Positions 7,389 to 12,895 of a stretch of 17,351 nucleotides of DNA are shown one piece after another. The DNA is from Rhodospirillales bacterium (GTDB taxonomy: Bacteria > Pseudomonadota > Alphaproteobacteria > Rhodospirillales > JAPHTL01). Position numbers and translations under genes: made by a program. Under the pieces are notes generated by a model. It saw nothing but the letters and a program-made list of their open reading frames with translations. It did no database searches and was not told the origin of the DNA. Within the stretch, counting starts at the first letter, position 1; each line of letters starts with the position of its first letter. The stretch lies in contig JAPHTL010000252.1 of the NCBI GenBank assembly GCA_026193355.1, positions 1 to 17,351 of the forward strand, in the 5' to 3' direction.

Positions 7389-7637
7389 TTAGCGGCGGTG
7401 GGCCTGGGGCAGGTCCGGGTGCGCCAGTTTTGCGGCTTTCGGCTTTGCGGCTTTCGGCTTTGCGGCTTCAACGGTTTTATTCTCTTCCGCTTCCTTGGCT
7501 ATGCGAAGGGCGCGAAGCCGTGCGGTGTTTTCCACCCTTTCCAGGCGCGCGCGTTCCTTTTCCTTCTGCGCCAGCTTTTCTTTCTTCTGGCTCGCGCTGA
7601 ACTGTTTCTCGGCCATCATTCGTGCTGATTTTGTCAT
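7389..7637 (-). CDS. Small lysine/alanine/glutamate-rich hypothetical protein
   Basis: An 82-residue, very hydrophilic protein with no signal peptide or membrane segment. Residues about 8-55 are dense in Lys, Glu, Arg and Ala and are predicted to form one long helix or coiled coil. This is followed by a disordered tail with a KPKAA repeat, like the tails of nucleic-acid-binding proteins. AAGGA lies about 7 nt before the ATG, and codon use matches neighbouring genes, so I regard it as real. I do not recognise a named family; similar short charged proteins are common in alphaproteobacteria as hypotheticals. It is encoded alone, upstream of the methionine synthase-like gene on the same strand with a 109-nt gap. 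Confidence 0.65.
   Translation of the reverse strand: MTKSARMMAEKQFSASQKKEKLAQKEKERARLERVENTARLRALRIAKEAEENKTVEAAKPKAAKPKAAKLAHPDLPQAHRR
7431..7468. repeat. 15-bp tandem repeat within the lysine-rich small gene
   Basis: The unit TGCGGCTTTCGGCTT occurs perfectly at 7431-7445 and 7446-7460, with a partial third copy from 7461. On the minus strand it encodes the KPKAA units in the C-terminal tail of the small charged protein. It is an in-frame minisatellite; copy changes would lengthen or shorten the tail by five residues without breaking the frame. Confidence 0.85.
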
Positions 7638-7872
7638 GCGGAATCCTTTTCTGGGCGGTGTGTTCTGGTGAAGACTCAGTCACATACGCAGGCGGCAAAA
7701 AATCTTGCAGGCTGGTATGCAAGGATGGCGTAAGAACGGGGCGCATCGCGCCAAAAGTCCTGGGCGTGTCTTGTGTCGCGGCTGAATGGAAGTGACAGGC
7801 GAATGATCGCTCGTCTGATACGGGTCGACGGAGATTTGTCGAGGGAAGGCCGTATCATCGGCCGGAAAGACA

Positions 7873-7901
7873 ACCGCCCCCGGCGGTTGGCCGGGGGCGG
7901 T
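7873..7901 (-). terminator. Rho-independent-like terminator after the cold-shock gene
   Basis: A perfect 11-bp GC-rich stem (arms 7873-7883 and 7891-7901, 7-nt loop) begins 12 nt downstream of the cold-shock gene stop on the minus strand. The following transcript sequence is moderately T-rich (TGTCTTTC), not a full T run. Position and stem strength support termination of the cold-shock transcript. Confidence 0.7.
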
Positions 7902-7912
7902 ATAGGCAGTCT

Positions 7913-8119
7913 TTACTTCGCGGACAGGTTCTCGGCCGAAGATTTGCCGTCACGTCCGGGCTGAAGGTCATAGGTGACCTTCTGGCCTTCGTTAAGCGTG
8001 CTCATGCCAGCGCGCTCAACGGCCGAAATGTGAACGAAAACGTCCTTTGAACCGTCTTCGGGCTCGATGAAGCCGAAACCCTTGGCGGAATTGAACCATT
8101 TAACTGTGCCAGTAGCCAT
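7913..8119 (-). CDS. Cold-shock domain protein (CspA family)
   Basis: A 68-residue single cold-shock domain. It binds single-stranded nucleic acid and acts as an RNA chaperone in the cytoplasm. Both RNA-binding motifs are present: RNP1 as KGFGFI, about residues 13-18, and RNP2 as DVFVHI, about 27-32. It opens with the standard [10 protein letters not shown]. The start is the ATG at 8119, with AGAGGA 7 nt upstream; extension further upstream would add residues unlike the family. It stands alone, with its own terminator and a long leader containing a small hairpin (8154-8168), as is usual in this family. Which csp paralogue it is cannot be told from sequence alone, so no symbol is given. Confidence 0.96.
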   Translation of the reverse strand: MATGTVKWFNSAKGFGFIEPEDGSKDVFVHISAVERAGMSTLNEGQKVTYDLQPGRDGKSSAENLSAK

Positions 8120-8595
8120 TGTCGTATCCTCTAACAGGAGTATTGGTTTGCACGTCACACCATGTGACTGCGCAATGGAAAAACGCTCACAATGTCAGTG
8201 GATAACTAAGCCAATCGGCGTACCGGTTATTTAGATAACAACAAACAAATGTATCGCGCATGGGGGATATGTAGGCAAAACTTCGGGAAAGTCAATGAGT
8301 TGCGGCGTACCGAAGAAGATGGCAAGGGGTGGTTCTTCCCACGGATACGGACCCGCCGCATGGGTGAAGGTGGTGGATAGGCCAATTGAAACAACGCATT
8401 GGACCTGAATCGCATAGACAGACTTTGGAAATACGGGAAGTACTTTTATAAATTATTTTTTTACGGCCTCATTTCCATTAGCGCAAATAGAGGCGTTTTT
8501 TTGCATCTGTATAAGTATGGTTTTTTTTATTATTCAGGCTTGATTGTTTTAAGTGGCCACATGTGGAAACACACCGGTTGATATAGAGGTACGCA
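8120..8595. promoter_or_regulatory. Long divergent intergenic region: csp leader/promoter and AT-rich HIT-gene upstream region
   Basis: I see no convincing gene in these 476 bases. The left part should be the cold-shock gene leader: it has the inverted repeat GTCACA-CCA-TGTGAC at 8154-8168. A possible minus-strand promoter has a -35 TTGCCT (8273-8278) and a -10 GATACA (8250-8255) with 17-bp spacing, implying a leader of about 125 nt. The right part (about 8430-8560) is markedly AT-rich with several T runs, unlike the rest of the window. It ends at the palindrome CCACATGTGG (8557-8566), 30 nt before the HIT start. An open frame at 8399-8581 lacks a ribosome-binding site and is probably chance. 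Confidence 0.45.
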
Positions 8596-8997
8596 ATGTT
8601 CACGCTGCATCCAACCCTTGCCAGGGACACCGTCCAGGTGACCGATTGGCCTTTATGTCGTGTTTTGTTGATGAACGAGCGCCGGTGTCCGTGGCTGATT
8701 CTTGTTCCGCAACAGCCCGGGTTGCGTGAGATCCACGACCTTTCAGAAACCGACCGAACAGTCGTCATGATGGAAACAACCCGTGCATCACAGGCGCTTG
8801 TTGCGGCCTTTAGTCCCGACAAGATCAATATCGGCGCGCTGGGGAATGTGGTTGAGCAACTTCATGTCCACGTGGTCGCCCGCTTTTGCGATGACTTCGC
8901 ATGGCCCGGACCCATATGGGGAAAGGATGCGCCGCATCCCTATGACGAACAGGAGCTGGCCGATGTGCTCTTGCAGATCAGGATTGCTCTCGGCTGA
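8596..8997 (+). CDS. HIT-domain protein (histidine triad hydrolase/transferase)
   Basis: A 133-residue cytosolic protein of the histidine triad superfamily, whose members cleave nucleoside phosphoramidates or dinucleoside polyphosphates. The signature is QLHVHVV at 88-94, followed by ARFCDDFAWPGPIWG. His90, the middle position of the triad and the usual nucleophile, and His92 are kept, while the first triad histidine is replaced by Gln88. This Gln form with the AWPGPxWG tail is, as I recall, common in an alphaproteobacterial HIT subgroup. The ATG at 8596 is preceded by AGAGG at good spacing. It is monocistronic and converges on the PilZ kinase, with 27 nt between the stops. The exact substrate is unknown. 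Confidence 0.9.
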   Translation: MFTLHPTLARDTVQVTDWPLCRVLLMNERRCPWLILVPQQPGLREIHDLSETDRTVVMMETTRASQALVAAFSPDKINIGALGNVVEQLHVHVVARFCDDFAWPGPIWGKDAPHPYDEQELADVLLQIRIALG

Positions 8998-9024
8998 GGG
9001 GAAGTGCGCTGGCCCGGGTAACAA

Positions 9025-10581
9025 TCAGTTGGTCGGGGCTTGCGGAAGGTCAATCCAGAAACGATTGCCCTCATCCTGTGAAGTGCTGAATCCGATCCGG
9101 CCCTTCATCATGTCTATGAGCTTCATGGCGATGGTCAGACCGATGCCTGTATCGTCCAACTCGCCCATTGCATTCGTCTGGCGGGCGAAAGGCACAAAAA
9201 TCTTCTTTCGCGCCTCATCTGGAATTTCGGGGCCTGAGTCGGCGATCGTAAAACGAACCATCCCGCTTTTCCCCACGTGAGCGCTTACGGTGACGGTTCC
9301 CCCCGGTCGATTGTTGGCGAGGGCGTTTGTGAACAGGATCGTCAGAACCTGGTTCAAGGCCGCTTCATCGGCCAGGACAGAGGGCAGCGATTGGCCGACG
9401 ACCTCATCCGTTACGGTGATTTCCCTGCTTTCCGCCAGCGGGCAGAGCAATGCCAGACATTCCTCCACCGCCTCTTCGGGCGTGACTGACCTTAAGGAAA
9501 GCTGTCGTAGGCCCGACTCGATCTGGGCGAGATCGAGAATTTCGTTGACCAGGCCCAGAAGTCTTTCCCCGCCCTTGATGATGTAGCGAACGGCGTTCCG
9601 TTGACTTTCCAGAAGGTTACCTTCCCTGTCATGATCCAGGATCTGGGCAAACCCGAGGATGGCGTTCAGCGGCGTCCGAAGCTCGTGGCTCATCGTTGAG
9701 AAGAAGTCGGATTTGACCGCGCTGGCTTTTACTTCCACGTCCCGTTCGATCAGTTCCGCCGCCTGCCGGGCGCTGTGAATGGCCGTTGCCGCAGAGGATG
9801 CCAGGGCGCCGAGTACGATACGATCCTGACCAACGAAACGGCCGCCGCCACGTTTGTTGATGACTTCCAGCGCGCCGATGGTCTTGTCCTTGATCCGAAG
9901 CGGCGCGCAGAGCAGGGATTCGGTGTGGAAGCCCGTTTCCATGTCCACCCGCTTCGAAAAGGACGGGTTTTCGCGGACGTCATCGACGATCATGGCGACG
10001 CCTTCACGGACGACGCGCCCGACGACGCCTTCGCCAATACCGAGGCGTAGCCCGGTAATATCGACCTGACCCGCACAGGCCCGGCAGACCAGCGTCTGTC
10101 CCTTGTCCTCGACGAGAAAGAGGGATGCGGCTTCTGCCTGCATGTAATTCTTGATGTGACTGACGGTTGATTCGAGGGTTGCGCCAAGGTCAAGCGATTC
10201 GGCAAAGGCCGCGGTTGTATTCGCCATGAGATCAAGCATCATCTCATGGGTGACGAATGTGCCGAATGCGGCCTGCTGATCATGGAACGCCAGACCGATG
10301 CCGGTATCCGTGACCCGGACAACCTTGCAGGGAAAACGCAATGCGTCCTGATTTCCGGTGGTGCGAAGTTCCCCGGTTTCGCCGAGGGCGATGCCGTGCC
10401 CGCGATCAGCGATGTTCAGGAATACGCCGCCCAGGCTGACGTCAACGGTTTCACCCCTTGCGCAGCGGCCATCCGCCAAGACAAGCTCCATGAACGACTG
10501 GTATTCCAACCGTTCCCAACTCCGCCTGCCTGCAAGACCGGTATGCATGTGATGCTGGTTCTTGGGATCGCCCAATTCCAT
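9025..10581 (-). CDS. PilZ-GAF sensor histidine kinase
   Basis: A 518-residue cytosolic kinase. Residues about 18-110 form a PilZ domain with the c-di-GMP motif RSWER (20-24) and DVSLGG (47-52). A GAF domain spans about 125-272. A HisKA domain has phospho-acceptor His299 in MSHELRTPLNAILGFAQ, and a HATPase domain covers about 400-515. ATPase boxes: N-box Asn419 is present and the G2 box DTGIGL (477-482) is intact, but the G1 box reads DSGPEI, with Glu452 where glycine is expected. There are no membrane segments and no receiver, so a separate acceptor is needed. An in-frame TAA six nt before the ATG fixes the N-terminus. A run of nine G lies just before it. It likely couples c-di-GMP to phosphorylation. 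Confidence 0.9.
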   Translation of the reverse strand: MELGDPKNQHHMHTGLAGRRSWERLEYQSFMELVLADGRCARGETVDVSLGGVFLNIADRGHGIALGETGELRTTGNQDALRFPCKVVRVTDTGIGLAFHDQQAAFGTFVTHEMMLDLMANTTAAFAESLDLGATLESTVSHIKNYMQAEAASLFLVEDKGQTLVCRACAGQVDITGLRLGIGEGVVGRVVREGVAMIVDDVRENPSFSKRVDMETGFHTESLLCAPLRIKDKTIGALEVINKRGGGRFVGQDRIVLGALASSAATAIHSARQAAELIERDVEVKASAVKSDFFSTMSHELRTPLNAILGFAQILDHDREGNLLESQRNAVRYIIKGGERLLGLVNEILDLAQIESGLRQLSLRSVTPEEAVEECLALLCPLAESREITVTDEVVGQSLPSVLADEAALNQVLTILFTNALANNRPGGTVTVSAHVGKSGMVRFTIADSGPEIPDEARKKIFVPFARQTNAMGELDDTGIGLTIAMKLIDMMKGRIGFSTSQDEGNRFWIDLPQAPTN

Positions 10582-10590
10582 CTCGCGTTA

Positions 10591-10599
10591 CCCCCCCCC
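10591..10599. repeat. Nine-base homopolymer tract before the PilZ kinase start
   Basis: Nine consecutive C on the plus strand (G on the mRNA strand) sit 10-18 nt upstream of the kinase ATG, in the place of the ribosome-binding site. No better Shine-Dalgarno sequence is visible there. Length variation by slippage would alter spacing upstream of the start but not the reading frame. Confidence 0.7.
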
Positions 10600-10711
10600 G
10601 AGGGCCACCTTGTAGCTGTAGGCCGTGATATCGGGATACTATCCTCAATTCACCCCAGAGTTAAACATCCTTTCTTCCATACGACCGGAAATTATTGCGT
10701 TGATGCCTGTT

Positions 10712-11569
10712 TCAGACGTTGGCCTTAAGGGCGGCGACGTGCCGAAGACCGTCGAGGGCGACCTTGAATCTCTCATCAGAGGTTCGCTCGGCAGGGTAAA
10801 CAAGATATGCCGGACGGGAGAACGTGGGCGTACGCTTGATCCTGTGCAGGCGATGCGTCTGGATATAAGGCTGCACAACATGGTGCGGAAAATACCCTGC
10901 CCCGCCATGATTAAGGACGTAGCGGAGGCCAAGGGGGCCATACCCAACGGCCAGCGCCGGAAAATCCAGGTCTGGGAAAGCGTTGCTGTGGGCTGTGCGG
11001 AATTCCGGCCCCCAATCGACGAAAACGTAGCCTGGCTCTCCGGCTGTTCGAGTTTCAGGATTCGTAGAGACCAGGACGAGGCGCTCGCTCAGCAGAGTCT
11101 CGATGATCATGCCGGGTCTGCTCTGCGGCGTATACATTACGCCGATGTCGAGTATTCCGTCGCGCAGGTTCGCCATAAGACTTTCGGAGAGGCCGACATC
11201 AGCGCGTACGCCGGTTTCCGGCAGATTTTCACGCATCCATGGGATCCAGGGCAGAAGCAGCCTTTCCCACAACGTCAGCTGACTGCCGACGGCAAGGACC
11301 GATTGCATCGATCGGGGAAGCGCCACTTCCTGTCGCGCCTGTTGCCAAACCCTTATCAGGGTTGTTGCGTGCGGGTGAAAATGGCGACCCGCGCCGGTGG
11401 GAATTGCCCCCGAGCGTCCCCGTGAAAAAAGCGGCCGCCCCAATTGGGCTTCCAGCGTTTTAATGCGGACGCTTACCGTCGATTGTGTGACGTTCAGGCG
11501 TTCGGCGGCGCGGTTGAAGTTTCCGGTCTCATAAACAGCAAGGAATGTGCGGGCGAGTGTCGTGTCCAT
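10712..11569 (-). CDS. LysR-family transcriptional regulator
   Basis: A 285-residue LysR regulator. The N-terminal helix-turn-helix is clear: ARTFLAVYETGNFNRAAERLNVTQSTVSVRIKTLE within the first 45 residues, then LGRPLFSRGRSGAIPTGAG. The remaining 200 residues form the two-lobed effector domain, including WERLLLPWIPWM, GLSESLMANLRDGILDIGVMYTP and GYGPLGLRYVLNHGGAGYFP. The frame can be read from a GTG at 11605, but I chose the ATG at 11569. It has GAGGG 10 nt upstream, and LysR proteins normally begin a few residues before the HTH. It is divergent from the small exported protein gene, the usual arrangement for a LysR and its target, and lies 130 nt upstream of the PilZ kinase on the same strand. 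The effector is unknown. Confidence 0.94.
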   Translation of the reverse strand: MDTTLARTFLAVYETGNFNRAAERLNVTQSTVSVRIKTLEAQLGRPLFSRGRSGAIPTGAGRHFHPHATTLIRVWQQARQEVALPRSMQSVLAVGSQLTLWERLLLPWIPWMRENLPETGVRADVGLSESLMANLRDGILDIGVMYTPQSRPGMIIETLLSERLVLVSTNPETRTAGEPGYVFVDWGPEFRTAHSNAFPDLDFPALAVGYGPLGLRYVLNHGGAGYFPHHVVQPYIQTHRLHRIKRTPTFSRPAYLVYPAERTSDERFKVALDGLRHVAALKANV

Positions 11570-11588
11570 TGACGAGTGTCCCTCAGGG

Positions 11589-11662
11589 GAAGCGGTGTTA
11601 TCCACTTTAATCGATAATAATCATCTTAAACATTAAAAACATTCGTTTGATAGATTGAATAA
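11589..11662. promoter_or_regulatory. AT-rich divergent promoter region between LysR and the small exported protein
   Basis: A strongly AT-rich stretch lies between the LysR start and the exported-protein start, in a GC-rich window. It contains TCGATAATAATCATC and several ATTAAAA/TTGATAG-like elements. The location fits LysR autoregulation and target activation. I could not fix a -10/-35 pair or a single clear LysR box by eye. Confidence 0.35.
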
Positions 11663-11723
11663 CGTGGCGCATCGTACCCTCCGAGGGCCGGATAGTTCCG
11701 GCGCCATCCTACGGAGAAAATCA

Positions 11724-11990
11724 ATGAAACGAATGTCTATCCTCGCCACGATCCTTGTCGCGTCGTTACCGGTTTCGGCCCATGCGGCGCAGCTGATCAA
11801 CGAGGACAATGCCCCCTATACCGTAACGGTGACCGCCAAGACCGGAAGTGTGACCGTCAATGTCGATCCCGAGTCGGTGATCGAGGATATTTGCGACAGC
11901 TGTACGATCGCCCTTGGTGAAAACTCGGTTGCCGCCAAGGGAGAGGATGCCGTGTTCATCCGCAAGGGAAAGCTCGAGATCGGCGACTGA
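11724..11990 (+). CDS. Small exported protein with a CxxC motif
   Basis: An 88-residue protein with a classic Sec signal peptide: MKRMS, hydrophobic ILATILVASLPV, then probable cleavage at SAHA before AQL near residue 22. The mature part of about 66 residues is acidic and rich in Val and Thr, and carries CDSC in its middle, a possible disulfide or metal-binding pair in the periplasm. I do not recognise a family. The start has GGAG 8 nt upstream; an in-frame extension to 11655 would bury the signal peptide and is unlikely. It is divergent from LysR, its probable regulator. A strong hairpin follows 23 nt after the stop, so it seems to be expressed alone. Confidence 0.75.
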   Translation: MKRMSILATILVASLPVSAHAAQLINEDNAPYTVTVTAKTGSVTVNVDPESVIEDICDSCTIALGENSVAAKGEDAVFIRKGKLEIGD

Positions 11991-12013
11991 GCCCAGATCT
12001 TTTCTGTACCTTC

Positions 12014-12041
12014 GTGGCCCGCCCATTACCCGGCGGGCCAC
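12014..12041 (+). terminator. Hairpin terminator after the small exported protein gene
   Basis: A perfect 10-bp GC-rich inverted repeat (arms 12014-12023 and 12032-12041, loop 8 nt) lies 23 nt after the stop codon of the exported-protein gene and 32 nt before the next small gene. There is no long T run behind it, so termination may be partial or the stem may stabilise mRNA. Confidence 0.55.
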
Positions 12042-12073
12042 TACTTGCCAAGAGCTGTAAAAGAGGAAAAGTC

Positions 12074-12289
12074 ATGAGGCGCCTCCCATCCCTCCCCGAA
12101 ATGCTTGCAAAAAGCATGGAAGAAGCGCTTGATCCCGTGTGCTGTATGGGGCCGCCGGGCGGGATTCCGGAGGAGGGCGAGTGTTGCTCTTCCAATGGGA
12201 TGTACAAGGCTCGGCGCCGCAAGAAACGGCCCAACGGTAAAAAGAGGGAAGTGGAATTGCCCGCTCTTCCTGCATTTTACCGATTCTGA
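12074..12289 (+). CDS. Small cysteine-containing hypothetical protein upstream of CheW
   Basis: A possible 71-residue soluble protein. AAGAGG lies about 8 nt before the ATG, which is strong support for translation. Residues 1-18 (MRRLPSLPEMLAKSMEEA) look helical. The centre has two cysteine pairs (VCCMG and ECCSS) separated by a Pro/Gly-rich segment, followed by a basic stretch (KARRRKKRPNGKKRE) and a hydrophobic C-terminus. Four cysteines as two CC pairs suggest metal binding or redox behaviour, but I recognise no family. The stop is 12 nt before the CheW start, so the two are probably co-transcribed. An alternative is a chance frame in a leader region; codon use is compatible with coding. 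Confidence 0.5.
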   Translation: MRRLPSLPEMLAKSMEEALDPVCCMGPPGGIPEEGECCSSNGMYKARRRKKRPNGKKREVELPALPAFYRF

Positions 12290-12301
12290 TCGGAGCCTCA
12301 C

Positions 12302-12841
12302 ATGCCTTCAACCGAACTGGTGCCACAGGGCGCCGATGCACACGCGCCGCGGCCCCGACAGGTGGATGGCCGAACCGAACATGGTCAAATGTACGTCACG
12401 ATTTTTCTCGATCGGCACATGTTTGGCCTTCCCATTGAATCGGTTCGCGAAATCATCTACCCGTCGCGCATCCATTCGGTTCCCCTGTCGTTTCCCCAGG
12501 TTGCGGGGTTGGTGAATATCCGGGGGCGGATCATTCCGGTTATTGATCTGCACAGTTACCTTGGGATAACGGAACATTCGGGAGGGGACGGGAAGTCTCT
12601 CGGGATTGTAATCGAACGTGGCGAATTCATGGATTGCCTGCTGGTCGATGCAATCGGCGATATCATGACCTTTCCCAGACATACCGCACAGGGGGTCCCA
12701 AAGACAGTTTCGCCGCTGTGGCGGAAGATGTGCTCATCGGTCCATCAGGTTGGCGATCGTTTGCTCCTGGTTCTTGATCCCGATGTTCTTCTTGACGGCC
12801 TCCGGTCGGATGCGGGTGAGAAGCTCCTCCTTGCCGGGTGA
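12302..12841 (+). CDS. Stand-alone CheW-domain protein
   Basis: A 179-residue cytosolic protein with a CheW domain from about residue 28 to 172. The tell-tale core is FGLPIESVREIIYP followed by QVAGLVNIRGRIIPVIDLHSYLG (about 66-88) and a C-terminal half ending RLLLVLDPDVLL. The first 28 residues are a polar extension not needed for the fold. CheW proteins link chemoreceptors to CheA kinases. Here there is no receptor, CheA or CheY nearby, so it is either an accessory adaptor for a distant array or serves another signalling complex. The start has CGGAG 7 nt upstream. It follows the cysteine-pair small gene by 12 nt and converges on the hybrid kinase. Confidence 0.9.
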   Translation: MPSTELVPQGADAHAPRPRQVDGRTEHGQMYVTIFLDRHMFGLPIESVREIIYPSRIHSVPLSFPQVAGLVNIRGRIIPVIDLHSYLGITEHSGGDGKSLGIVIERGEFMDCLLVDAIGDIMTFPRHTAQGVPKTVSPLWRKMCSSVHQVGDRLLLVLDPDVLLDGLRSDAGEKLLLAG

Positions 12842-12895
12842 CAGCAGAGGGGCGGGTGACGCTGGCGGGCGTTGACGCCGCACCGATAATTTCAT

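Noticed and set aside
7431..7468. Short tandem repeat considered as a CRISPR or regulatory array
   Set aside because: The units are contiguous, 15 bp long, without spacers, and in frame within a protein tail.
6386..7600. A 404-codon open frame on the plus strand opposite the methionine synthase-like gene
   Set aside because: It is fully antisense to a gene with an intact zinc site and family motifs, and its translation shows no recognisable domain. Long antisense frames are common in GC-rich coding DNA.
7773..7964. A 63-codon plus-strand frame downstream of the cold-shock gene
   Set aside because: It runs through the cold-shock terminator and into the antisense of the csp gene, with no coding support.
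8399..8581. A 60-codon plus-strand frame rich in Phe and Tyr in the AT-rich intergenic region
   Set aside because: It starts on a non-ATG codon, has no ribosome-binding site, and its aromatic composition simply reflects T-rich DNA.
10625..11425. A 266-codon plus-strand open frame opposite LysR
   Set aside because: The minus strand encodes a clear LysR helix-turn-helix and effector domain.
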